A stretch of DNA of 36,570 nucleotides, taken from assembly GCA_024276425.1 (NCBI GenBank), contig JAJRXF010000098.1:1-36570 (forward strand), given 5' to 3'. A program made the position numbers and the translations under genes. Within the stretch, counting starts at the first letter, position 1; the number at the start of each line of letters is the position of its first letter. Below the pieces are notes generated by a model, which saw nothing but the letters and a program-made list of their open reading frames with translations, was not told the origin of the DNA and ran no database searches. This DNA comes from Actinomycetes bacterium (GTDB lineage: Bacteria > Actinomycetota > Acidimicrobiia > Acidimicrobiales > SZUA-35). Shown here one piece after another: positions 7,353 through 15,275 of this stretch.

Positions 7353-8876
7353 GTGACCAACGATCTCTCCACTCGAAGGGGCGGCCAAGGATCCCCAAAG
7401 GAGCCGAGTTTCGCCGCCCGACTTTACCAACTGGCCAGTGAGTGCGGCTCCGACCCGGCACTTACATTCGGGCCGCAAACCTACTCTTTCGACCAACTTG
7501 GTCGACTTACTAATCGCTTGGCTCGGCACTTCATCACCCTCGGTGTCAAGATCGGAGATTTTGTAACCATCGCCGAACCCAACGGAGTGGAGTTTGTAGC
7601 CAGCACCATCGCATGCTGGAAGATCGGGGCAATCCCTCAACCGGTTTCTGCTCGGCTTCCAGCTATGGAACTCGACGCCATCGTCGAACTGGCCGACCCA
7701 TCATTGGTGATTGGGGTGGAGGTCGCAGACCGGGCATACCTGCCACAGGGCTTCACTCCATCGGAAACGTTGGATGACTCGCCCCTGCCAGATCGCGTCT
7801 CTCCAGCATGGAAGGCTCCAACATCTGGAGGCTCGACCGGAACACCAAAGCTTATTGTCTCCGGTGACCCGTCGGTGTTTTCAGCCAGTATCGCCGGACT
7901 GGGGTCGCTTATTGGAGCGGTGTCGGGCCAGACCATGGTCATGCCCGGACCGCTGTACCACAACGGGCCCTTTATCTGGACGTGCTCGGCCTTGCTGGCT
8001 GGTGGTCATGTCGCCCTCCTTCCGCGGTTCGACGCCCTGGCGACACTCGAACTAATCGAACAAACCAAGGCCGAAGCCGTCTATCTCGTACCAACCATGA
8101 TGCAACGGATGTGGAAGCTTCCCGACGAGGACAAGTTCTCTTATGACCTTTCCAGTCTCACCAGGGCGGTCCACCTAGCCGAGCCTTGCCCACCTTGGCT
8201 CAAGGAGGCCTGGATCGACTGGATAGGGGCCGAGAATCTTTGGGAACTCTACGGCGGAACCGAAGGTCAAATGTTTACCTTCCTCAGCGGAACCGAGTGG
8301 CTGGAACATCGTGGGTCGGTCGGTCGCCCAATCTCGGGAGAAGTCAAGATCTGCGACGATGACGGTAACGATCTCCCTCCGGGTGAGACCGGCGAAGTCT
8401 GGATGCGCTGGGTCGGACGAGACACGCCAACCTATCGTTACATTGGCGCCGAGGCCGAGAGCCGCGACGGCTGGGAGTGCCTCGGGGACATCGGTTCACT
8501 GGACGCCGATGGTTATCTCTACCTTGCCGATCGCCGCAAGGACATGATTCTCGTCGGTGGAGCCAATATCTATCCAGCCGAGGTCGAGGCCGCTATCAAT
8601 GCCCATCCTGAGGTTCTTTCCTGTGTTGTAATCGGACTTGCGGACTCGGACAAGGGCAACAAGGTTCACGCCATTGTCCAAGCCTCCCCAACCTCTACAA
8701 CAACGGGAAGCGGAACTCCGCACACTCTCGATGAGACTGACCTACTCCGGTTTCTGGCCGAACGCCTCGTTCGTTACAAATTGCCCCAGTCATTTGAGTG
8801 GACCGACAAGCCATTGCGAGACGATGCTGGCAAGGTTCGACGTGGTGCACTCCGGGCAGAGCGGAGCAACGCGTGA
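7353..8876 (+). CDS. Acyl-CoA synthetase (AMP-dependent ligase, BaiB-like)
   Basis: 507 residues of the ANL superfamily, which adenylates a carboxylic acid and transfers it to CoA. The P-loop is TSGGSTGTPK at about residues 156-165. YGGTEG lies near 300, DIGSLDADGYLYLADRRKDM near 379-397, and the C-terminal catalytic lysine is in DDAGKVRRG near 493. The GGSTG form and the WELYGGTEG context resemble bile-acid/steroid and medium-chain acyl-CoA ligases. The acid is not determined. Its TGA overlaps the GTG of the next gene. GTG at 7353 is taken as start because of the promoter spacing. Confidence 0.9.
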   Translation: MTNDLSTRRGGQGSPKEPSFAARLYQLASECGSDPALTFGPQTYSFDQLGRLTNRLARHFITLGVKIGDFVTIAEPNGVEFVASTIACWKIGAIPQPVSARLPAMELDAIVELADPSLVIGVEVADRAYLPQGFTPSETLDDSPLPDRVSPAWKAPTSGGSTGTPKLIVSGDPSVFSASIAGLGSLIGAVSGQTMVMPGPLYHNGPFIWTCSALLAGGHVALLPRFDALATLELIEQTKAEAVYLVPTMMQRMWKLPDEDKFSYDLSSLTRAVHLAEPCPPWLKEAWIDWIGAENLWELYGGTEGQMFTFLSGTEWLEHRGSVGRPISGEVKICDDDGNDLPPGETGEVWMRWVGRDTPTYRYIGAEAESRDGWECLGDIGSLDADGYLYLADRRKDMILVGGANIYPAEVEAAINAHPEVLSCVVIGLADSDKGNKVHAIVQASPTSTTTGSGTPHTLDETDLLRFLAERLVRYKLPQSFEWTDKPLRDDAGKVRRGALRAERSNA

Positions 8877-9958
8877 CAGCCCAACCTGGCCTCCCTCCTA
8901 CTCCCGAGGTTCGCGGCATCAACCATCAGGCAGTGTCGGAGTGGCTTGACGCCAGTATCGATGGCGTTCGTGGACCGTATGAGTTCTCGTTTATAACCGG
9001 CGGCCACTCCAACCTCACGTATCTCGTTACCGCCAGTAACGACATCCGTCTGGTTCTGCGTCGACCTCCTCTGGGCATGGTCATCGCCACTGCTCATGAC
9101 ATGGGACGCGAGTTCAAGATCATCTCCGCCATCAACAAAACATCGGTTCCCGTTCCCAAGACGCTTGGCCACTGTCACGATGACTCGGTTAACCAAGCAC
9201 CCTTCTACGTCATGAGTTATGTCGAAGGTGTGGTGCTCCACGATGACGAGATTGCCAGCGCCGCCCTCGAAGAAGGTTTGGTCCGCCAACAGTTAAGCCA
9301 CAACGTCATTGACGTCCTAGCCAATCTGCACTTAGCCGACCCAGACCAGATTGGACTCGGAGATCTCGGGCGCAAGGATGCCTACCTGGACCGCCAACTA
9401 CGACGCTGGCAAGGTCAGTGGAACAAGACGAAAACCCGCGAACTACCGGCTATGGATGAGGCCTACCGACTGTTGGTAGAAGCCAAACCAGCGCAGCGCT
9501 ATACCGGTGTCGTTCACGGTGACTACCGGCTCGGAAATCTCCTGATCGATCCAAACAACGGAGCCGTCCAAGCGGTTCTTGACTGGGAACTTTGCACCCT
9601 GGGAGATGTTCTTGCCGATCTTGGCTATTTGCTGAACAACTGGGAGCCACCCGGCCAGGGCCCAATCGAGGGAGCAACCGCCTACCCGACGAGCATCGGA
9701 GGATTTGCCAGCAGAGACGAAATGATCGATCGCTACGTCAAACAAACAGGGTTTGAGATTCACAACATCAACTATTACCGGGCTTTCCAAAACTGGCGGC
9801 TTGGGGCCATTATCGAAGGGGTCCTTGCTCGCTACCTGCAAGGGGTAATGGGTGAAGATCAAGCCGATACCGACGCCTATCGAGATCAAGTTGAGGCCCT
9901 CGCCGAACAAGCGCTCGCTCTCCTGGCCGGTGATTCACCCAGGCCACTCACATCGTGA
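8873..9958 (+). CDS. APH-fold phosphotransferase, ACAD10/11 N-terminal-like
   Basis: 361 residues starting at the GTG at 8873, which overlaps the ligase stop (GTGA). Kinase-like motifs are present: ITGGHSNLTYLV (glycine-rich loop), VVHGDYRLGNLLID (catalytic loop, near residue 214) and AVLDWELCTLGD (metal-binding Asp, near 237). This subgroup is annotated as aminoglycoside phosphotransferase but resembles the kinase domain of ACAD10/11, which acts on 4-hydroxyacyl-CoA. Coupling to an acyl-CoA ligase supports a role in fatty or hydroxy acid catabolism rather than antibiotic resistance. That role is inference. Confidence 0.86.
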   Translation: MTAQPGLPPTPEVRGINHQAVSEWLDASIDGVRGPYEFSFITGGHSNLTYLVTASNDIRLVLRRPPLGMVIATAHDMGREFKIISAINKTSVPVPKTLGHCHDDSVNQAPFYVMSYVEGVVLHDDEIASAALEEGLVRQQLSHNVIDVLANLHLADPDQIGLGDLGRKDAYLDRQLRRWQGQWNKTKTRELPAMDEAYRLLVEAKPAQRYTGVVHGDYRLGNLLIDPNNGAVQAVLDWELCTLGDVLADLGYLLNNWEPPGQGPIEGATAYPTSIGGFASRDEMIDRYVKQTGFEIHNINYYRAFQNWRLGAIIEGVLARYLQGVMGEDQADTDAYRDQVEALAEQALALLAGDSPRPLTS

Positions 9959-9969
9959 CAAAATCGTCC

Positions 9970-9975
9970 GATACT
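9970..9975 (+). promoter_or_regulatory. -10 element of the GGDEF-EAL gene, leaderless layout
   Basis: GATACT ends 7 nt before the GTG at 9983. The same hexamer occurs 6 nt before the ATG of the rhodanese gene at 32513. It starts 12 nt after the stop of the upstream operon. Confidence 0.4.
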
Positions 9976-9982
9976 TGTTTGG

Positions 9983-12430
9983 GTGGAAACCTCACCAACA
10001 ACGCGTGCATATGGCGCGCCGTTGTGGTGCCGTCTCTGCCACGAAATCTCCCGCTCCTGGCGCGATCCGGACGCGACCGAAGAAGTTAACGAGAAGTACC
10101 GAGCGCTCCAGTATCACGCTGTCCTTCGCCAACTCCCGGTTAGTTGCATGGGGAACTTGGTTACTGCCACCACGGTGTATTTCGGATACCGAAGCCAAAC
10201 CAGTTCGAACTTCTTGACCTTCTGGTACATCTCCTTGCTCCTGGTTGCTCTTGGCTACGGGTTCGAATGGTTTCGGAATGGCTCATCAGACCGGGACGCG
10301 CCGGTGTCGAACACCGCCATCTGGATCTTGACCTTTGAGGTTTTCGCTGGGGCTGCCCTCTACGCCGCACTAATCCCTTACTTGTTCACCATCGCCGACG
10401 CCGAAGGGCAGACAGTCACTGCAGCAATCATGTCGGCCTTTATTGGTGTCGGTAGCTGGCAATTTTCGCCCCTTCCCCGCATCGGAATCGTCTGGTCGGT
10501 GACCCTGTGCGGCGGGTCAATGGCAGGACTGGTCCTATACACCGGCGGCCACTCGCTTCTTGTCGTGCTCCTCGCGCTGTATACCGTCAGCGTTATTGGA
10601 GCCATTCTGGCGGCCTCCAGAACCTTCCTGGCTGGCCTCACCGCCGAAACCGATTCCGAACACCAACGCCAACTCGTCAGCCTGTTGCTCCACGATTTCG
10701 AGGAGAACGCCAGCGACTGGCTCTGGGAGACCGATGCGGCTGGCCGAATACGCCACGTCTCGGGCTCTCTGGCCCAGGTACTTGGACGTGATGTTGCGGA
10801 GTTACATGGAGTGTCGTGTCTAGAACTCATTCGATCCCTCCTGCCTCCTGGTGAACAGGAGGCTTCTATGAAGCCGACACAAGCGGACTTGCTGGCCGAT
10901 CGTTTCGCCGCGCAGGAGGCATTCTCGGATCTTGTGATTGGCGTAGAGGTCAGGGGTCAACCAATCTGGTGGTCACTGTCCGCCAGGCCACTTCTGGATG
11001 CTGATGGTGCAATCGAAGGTTGGAGAGGAGTTGGGTCCGACATCACCGCACTTCACCAGCGAGAGTTGGAGATGACGAAACTTGCCAACATCGACAGCCT
11101 CACCAAGATCGCCAACCGTCACCAATTCAACAACCATGTCCAGGAGCACTTCGCTCAGAGTCCCGACCGCGTGCATCCCTGTGCCCTGCTTCTTCTCGAC
11201 CTGGATGACTTCAAGATCGTCAACGATTCACTCGGTCACGCCATTGGTGACCAGTTGCTTATTGAGGTGGCCAGCAGGCTCAGTTCCGAAGCAAGAGACA
11301 ACGATCTGGTAGCTAGGCTCGGAGGCGACGAGTTCGTTGTGTTTCTCCCCGAAGAACTCTCAACCGAGCAGATGGAGTGCTACGCAACCCGAATTCGTCG
11401 CAGGCTCACTCAACCCTGGTCCGTTGAGGATCACAACATTGACATTCACGTCAGTCTCGGTGTTGGCTTCGCTCCCAAGGACGCCACGAGTGCTGAGCAG
11501 CTACTCCAGATCTGCGACATGGCCCTCTACGCCGCCAAGACTTCTGGACGAAACCAGATTCGCTTCTTCGACCCACAAATGGATGCCAAGGTTAAGGAAA
11601 AGCTCGACCTCATGGCCGATCTAAAGATTGGCCTTCGTCAGTCTGAGTTCCTCATCCACTATCAACCCCAGATCGACATGAGGACTGGCATGGTCGTTGG
11701 CTTCGAGGCACTGGTGCGATGGAAGCATCCCAAGCGTGGCATGGTCAGGCCGGATGTGTTCATACCCTTGGCAGAAGAGAACGGCCTCATCATCCCGCTC
11801 GGGACCTGGATTCTAAGAAGGGTTTGCCGGGAGGCCATGTCGCTTCCTTCCCATCTGAGTGTGGCGGTTAATGTTTCAGGTCGACAATTCACCGGATGCG
11901 ACCTTCTCCAAATCGTCCGGGATGCGCTGGAGGAGAGCGGGCTACCCAGTCACCGACTGGTGGTAGAGGTCACCGAATCGACCCTCATAGCAGACACCGA
12001 CTCGACCCGCCGAATCCTGCAGAACCTGCGCCAAATCGGTGTTCGTGTGGCACTAGACGATTTCGGGACCGGCTACTCGTCCTTGTCCTACCTGCGGGTT
12101 TTTCCCTTGGACCGACTAAAGATTGATCGCTCATTTGTGAGCAGTCTCGGTTCGGTGGCGGGGTCTGAAGAGAGCGCTGCCATTGCCGAAGCAGTTGTTC
12201 AACTGGCCAAGGCTTTGCACCTTGAGACCGTGGCCGAAGGAGTCGAGACCGAAGCACAAGCCGAATTGCTCACTCGAATCGGGTGCACCCACGGACAGGG
12301 CTACCTGTACGCCAAACCGATGCCGATTGATCGGGCACGAGAATTCGCCAGTGTCTCCTCAGCTCGCCTTAGGGGTAGCGAGACGACAACAGACGACGGG
12401 GATAATGCTGCGGTCACCACCGAACGATAG
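9983..12430 (+). CDS. Membrane PAS-GGDEF-EAL cyclic-di-GMP enzyme
   Basis: 815 residues. Roughly residues 50-215 contain a run of hydrophobic helices (MASE-like sensor), followed by a PAS domain at about 230-350. The GGDEF domain has an exact GGDEF at 447-451 with an intact inhibitory I-site RDND five residues upstream. The EAL domain has EAL at 575-577, NVSGRQF, EVTES, DDFGTGYSSL, LKIDRSFV and ETVAEGVET. Both diguanylate cyclase and c-di-GMP phosphodiesterase active sites look complete, so either activity may dominate. The GTG start is supported by GATACT 7 nt upstream; an ATG at 10148 would cut into the conserved N-terminal segment. Confidence 0.93.
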   Translation: METSPTTRAYGAPLWCRLCHEISRSWRDPDATEEVNEKYRALQYHAVLRQLPVSCMGNLVTATTVYFGYRSQTSSNFLTFWYISLLLVALGYGFEWFRNGSSDRDAPVSNTAIWILTFEVFAGAALYAALIPYLFTIADAEGQTVTAAIMSAFIGVGSWQFSPLPRIGIVWSVTLCGGSMAGLVLYTGGHSLLVVLLALYTVSVIGAILAASRTFLAGLTAETDSEHQRQLVSLLLHDFEENASDWLWETDAAGRIRHVSGSLAQVLGRDVAELHGVSCLELIRSLLPPGEQEASMKPTQADLLADRFAAQEAFSDLVIGVEVRGQPIWWSLSARPLLDADGAIEGWRGVGSDITALHQRELEMTKLANIDSLTKIANRHQFNNHVQEHFAQSPDRVHPCALLLLDLDDFKIVNDSLGHAIGDQLLIEVASRLSSEARDNDLVARLGGDEFVVFLPEELSTEQMECYATRIRRRLTQPWSVEDHNIDIHVSLGVGFAPKDATSAEQLLQICDMALYAAKTSGRNQIRFFDPQMDAKVKEKLDLMADLKIGLRQSEFLIHYQPQIDMRTGMVVGFEALVRWKHPKRGMVRPDVFIPLAEENGLIIPLGTWILRRVCREAMSLPSHLSVAVNVSGRQFTGCDLLQIVRDALEESGLPSHRLVVEVTESTLIADTDSTRRILQNLRQIGVRVALDDFGTGYSSLSYLRVFPLDRLKIDRSFVSSLGSVAGSEESAAIAEAVVQLAKALHLETVAEGVETEAQAELLTRIGCTHGQGYLYAKPMPIDRAREFASVSSARLRGSETTTDDGDNAAVTTER

Positions 12431-12433
12431 GGT
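12428..12433 (+). promoter_or_regulatory. Possible -10 element of surE
   Basis: TAGGGT ends 8 nt before the ATG at 12442 and overlaps the stop codon of the GGDEF-EAL gene. It would allow a leaderless surE transcript, although read-through from upstream is also possible with an 11-nt gap. Confidence 0.35.
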
Positions 12434-12441
12434 TCGGCCTA

Positions 12442-13272
12442 ATGGCTAAACGACCCCAACTCCTTTTGACCAATGACGACGGTATTGATTCTGTCGGGCT
12501 CCACACTCTGGCCCGGTCCATGCAGGAAGTCGGTGAGGTAACCATCGTTGCCCCCGATTCGGAATATTCGGGAGCTGGCGCGGCCATCGGGGCCATTTGG
12601 GAGATTAAGCCAGAGGTTCACAAGGTAAAGCTGGATGGCTTTGAGAATGCCTGGTCAGTATCTGGCCCGCCAGCATTATGTGTCATGTTCGCCCGGATGG
12701 GAGCATTCGGTTTCACCCCAGATCTGATCGTTAGCGGAATCAACCCTGGGGCCAATGTTGGTCGAGCGGTCTACCACTCCGGTACTGTCGGCGCCTGCCT
12801 CACCGGTCGAAACGGTGGTATCAGTGGGGTAGCCGTCAGCCAGACGGTCGACTCCTATGGGGTCGAGGGTCAGGGCTGGGAGGAAGCCATCAAGGACCAG
12901 GCCTGGCAAAGTGCAGCCGAGGTTGCTGCGGTCGCCGTCACCGCAATGATCGAGCGCCCAAACGAGGATGCCAGCATTCTGAACATCAATGTCCCCAACT
13001 TGCCAACCGCTCAGTTGGGTCGCTGGCGCTGGACCGAAATTGGCAACCGTCCGCCCCGCACCTGGACCACGGCCACCCTTGAAGCCAAGAAAGGTCACGT
13101 TGGCAGCTATCACGTCAACCTTGAGTACGGAGACGCCTTGGATCATCCAGAAGGTACCGACACCAGTGCCATCATGAACAACGAAATTTCCCTTACTTGG
13201 CTCAGCCGAATCACAGCCCTGGATCTCGACGCTAGTGCGATCAACGAAAACTTGGCGACCCTACTTGGCTAG
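12442..13272 (+). CDS. surE: 5'/3'-nucleotidase SurE
   Basis: 276 residues. The N-terminus LLLTNDDGIDSVG holds the metal-binding Asp pair at residues 12-13. VAPDSEYSGAGAAI and VSGINPGANVGRAVYHSGTVGA are the other SurE signatures, with the metal-binding Asn in the last. SurE removes phosphate from nucleoside monophosphates and survival-related substrates in the cytoplasm. Length is typical for bacterial SurE with a C-terminal extension. It converges on the DUF4214 gene 18 nt away. Confidence 0.93.
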   Translation: MAKRPQLLLTNDDGIDSVGLHTLARSMQEVGEVTIVAPDSEYSGAGAAIGAIWEIKPEVHKVKLDGFENAWSVSGPPALCVMFARMGAFGFTPDLIVSGINPGANVGRAVYHSGTVGACLTGRNGGISGVAVSQTVDSYGVEGQGWEEAIKDQAWQSAAEVAAVAVTAMIERPNEDASILNINVPNLPTAQLGRWRWTEIGNRPPRTWTTATLEAKKGHVGSYHVNLEYGDALDHPEGTDTSAIMNNEISLTWLSRITALDLDASAINENLATLLG

Positions 13273-13287
13273 TCCTCAAGCGGATTG

Positions 13288-13303
13288 GGCTCAAGGCTGA
13301 GCC
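13288..13303. terminator. Small hairpin between converging genes
   Basis: GGCTCA and TGAGCC pair perfectly around the 4-nt loop AGGC, right at the stop codon of the minus-strand DUF4214 gene and 15 nt after the surE stop. Its position suits a short bidirectional terminator, but the stem is only 6 bp and no T-run follows. Confidence 0.3.
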
Positions 13304-14982
13304 TCATAGGAATTCGCCGCAACCTGTAAGGACGAGGCGTCGATGAACTCAAACATGTTGCCCTGCAAGTTCCGTAGTTGACGGAGGTTCTGATTGTCCC
13401 ACCGCTCATCCGGTGCCCCGCTGAAAACCCAGGATGACCCATTGTCGGCCAGGATCGCGCCGTGTTCTTGCAGCGCCACCACGATGACGCGGGCCTGGCC
13501 GGTGAAGTCATCTGGATTGACACTGGACTTCAGGCGAATCCAACTTCCCATTGGTGGACGGTCCGCACCATTGCTGCCTGCCATGTGGGATGCGGGCCAG
13601 ACATAGGAGTCATCAGTTACCGAGGCAGTGAAACGGATGGCGTGGTCAATGGAGCCGCCAGCAACCTCCTCATAGCGCACAAGTCCGGGAAGCATCGGCA
13701 GCCCCGCGGCGTCACCCGAGGTCCAAGTGTCTGGCCGCATCGCATTGGAAGCAAGGTCCCAGCGGGCACCGCTACCAGCCTCGATTGTTCCGTCCTGCTG
13801 CCAGTCAACGGCAAAAACTTCGTGGAGGACGCACCTGCCCGTTTCGACCACCAGAACGTGCCGGTCGCTACCGGCCTCAATCGGCGCATCCCGGGGAATC
13901 GGATAGGGGCTTGGATCACTCTCGTTCCCGTAGGTGAAGGATACGGCCGTAGCAGGTCCGGGCCCATCGACCACGGTGTAGGGAATCCCGATGCGATTTC
14001 CCTTCCAAAGCCCAGCTCCAAAGTCGGGCAAGGCATTAGTGTTGGCCCCCAAGCGGTTGACGTACGCATCACTCTGAGGCAGAACCGGCAGATCAGCCAC
14101 TGAGGCATACCAGAACGAGTTGCGGGGGAACAGCGAGCAGCCACCAATGGTGCTGCCTGCCGGCTCGGCCGGGTTCCCCGAGAATTCCGGCCCCTCACTG
14201 AAGGCGACCATCACCTCACCCCGAGTCCGGCGGCCAGCATCAAGCTCACTCGTCCAGTAGCTAAGCCCGCCGCGATCGGGTTCACGGTCGAGGACATTCT
14301 GATAGACGAGCGAAACAAATTCTCGACTCGCTAATGAGCCGTAGCGAGAGACAAATTCGGCGTCACGCGCAAAGCGTTCTGCGATCTCGGAAAGGCTAAG
14401 ACCGGAGATTTGTTGGCCATACCAAAAGCTCAGCCCTTCATCGTCGGCCTCGCGTAGGAAGAACGCCCGGTACAGCCGACGAACCTGATCGCTATCGAGG
14501 TGTCGCATCCGAAGGACAAACTCGGGGCTCTCACTAAAACCAACCATGACTTCACCCCGGGTTCGGCGCCCAGCATCAAGCTCACTCGTCCAGTAGTCGA
14601 GCCCGGACTCCTCAGCCGGACGATCCAGAACGTTGGCGAAGATCCGAGCAACGAACGCCCGGTTATTCAATGCACCATAGGTGCTAGCAAACTCCGGGCT
14701 CTCAGAAAAACGATCTGAGATAGAAGCAAGAGAGTTTCCGGACAACCGCTGACCAGTCCAATAGTTGAGCCCGGCCGGGTCTGGGGAGCGATCAAAGTAG
14801 GCCTGATAGAGGCGTGTGACTTGAAGGGAGGCCGAGTCTGGTCGACTCGAAGCCTCAACCGGGGCTGGAGTACCGAGTCCAACCAGAACGACCAGGACCA
14901 AGAGTGCGGAGAGAACCCTGCTATCGCCAGAGATTCGGCGGTTGAGAAAGATCCTGAGACCGGGAACACATTTGTTGTTCAT
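13291..14982 (-). CDS. Secreted DUF4214-repeat protein with an uncharacterised C-terminal domain
   Basis: About 563 residues from the ATG at 14982. A signal peptide (residues 20-46, ending PAPVEASS) is followed by DUF4214-type units: LYQAYFDRSPDPAGLNYWTG, then GLDYWTSELDAGRRTRGEV, LYRAFFLREADDEGLSFWYG and GLSYWTSELDAGRRTRGEV. The C-terminal half begins GCSLFPRNSFW and includes PYPIPRDAPIEAGSDRHVLV, AAGLPMLPGLVRYEEV and ILADNGSSWVFSGAPDERW. It resembles a recurrent extracellular domain of unknown function. DUF4214 is common in S-layer-like and protease-linked exported proteins. A longer frame to 15105 runs into the glycine riboswitch and is rejected; TAGCCT lies 8 nt before the chosen ATG. Confidence 0.85.
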   Translation of the reverse strand: MNNKCVPGLRIFLNRRISGDSRVLSALLVLVVLVGLGTPAPVEASSRPDSASLQVTRLYQAYFDRSPDPAGLNYWTGQRLSGNSLASISDRFSESPEFASTYGALNNRAFVARIFANVLDRPAEESGLDYWTSELDAGRRTRGEVMVGFSESPEFVLRMRHLDSDQVRRLYRAFFLREADDEGLSFWYGQQISGLSLSEIAERFARDAEFVSRYGSLASREFVSLVYQNVLDREPDRGGLSYWTSELDAGRRTRGEVMVAFSEGPEFSGNPAEPAGSTIGGCSLFPRNSFWYASVADLPVLPQSDAYVNRLGANTNALPDFGAGLWKGNRIGIPYTVVDGPGPATAVSFTYGNESDPSPYPIPRDAPIEAGSDRHVLVVETGRCVLHEVFAVDWQQDGTIEAGSGARWDLASNAMRPDTWTSGDAAGLPMLPGLVRYEEVAGGSIDHAIRFTASVTDDSYVWPASHMAGSNGADRPPMGSWIRLKSSVNPDDFTGQARVIVVALQEHGAILADNGSSWVFSGAPDERWDNQNLRQLRNLQGNMFEFIDASSLQVAANSYEAQP

Positions 14983-14990
14983 CAAGGTGG

Positions 14991-14996
14991 AGGCTA
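14991..14996 (-). promoter_or_regulatory. -10 element of the DUF4214 gene, leaderless layout
   Basis: On the minus strand TAGCCT ends 8 nt before the ATG at 14982. There is no Shine-Dalgarno sequence in between. Confidence 0.4.
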
Positions 14997-15056
14997 CAGA
15001 TAAATGCCAAATCAGGCCGTTGTTTGAGTCATCTCGGGTAGCCTGCGACGAGGTCT

Positions 15057-15062
15057 TACCAT
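15057..15062 (+). promoter_or_regulatory. -10 element for the gcv riboswitch leader
   Basis: TACCAT fits TAnnnT and places the transcription start near 15068-15070, exactly where the first glycine aptamer begins (GGGAGAGCGG). No good -35 is visible. Confidence 0.5.
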
Positions 15063-15067
15063 CTTGT

Positions 15068-15250
15068 GGGAGAGCGGTCGGCATGCCGGCCCGCCGAAGG
15101 AGCAACCGCCCCGGAAACTCTCAGGCACCCGTACCGCAAGGCGTTGACCGCTCTGGAGAGCGTCTGGTCCGCCCCACATAGGCGGGTGCCCGGCCACCGA
15201 AGGTGTAAGTGCCCACGGCACGAAACTCTCAGGTTTGTGACAGAGGGGGT
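15068..15250 (+). ncRNA. Tandem glycine riboswitch (gcvT leader)
   Basis: Two consecutive glycine aptamers lie before gcvT. The first (about 15068-15160) has CCGCCGAAGGAGCAA, GGAAACTCTCAGGCACC and the closing CTCTGGAGAG. The second (about 15161-15250) has CACCGAAGGTGTAAG, GAAACTCTCAGGTTTG and GACAGAGGGGG. These are the conserved cores of the gcvT RNA class, which bind glycine cooperatively and usually switch on glycine cleavage genes. Position directly before gcvT-gcvP fits. Boundaries are approximate because I paired the stems by eye. Confidence 0.95.
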
Positions 15251-15274
15251 ACCCAACAACGTTTTGAGGTACCC
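15247..15274 (+). promoter_or_regulatory. Putative ribosome-site-sequestering hairpin of the gcv riboswitch
   Basis: GGGTACC at 15247-15253 can pair perfectly with GGTACCC at 15268-15274 over a 14-nt loop. The right arm takes in the GG of the gcvT Shine-Dalgarno sequence (GAGG, 15266-15269) and ends 1 nt before the ATG. It directly follows the second aptamer, so it could be the translational expression platform. This is a reading of base complementarity, not a tested fold. Confidence 0.5.
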
Positions 15275-15275
15275 A

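Noticed and set aside
8873-9958. Aminoglycoside resistance gene
   Set aside because: The APH fold is shared, but coupling to an acyl-CoA ligase and the ACAD10/11-like motifs argue for catabolism.
14983-15105. Longer N-terminus of the minus-strand DUF4214 protein, beginning at 15105
   Set aside because: It would read through the first glycine aptamer; a good signal peptide starts at 14982.
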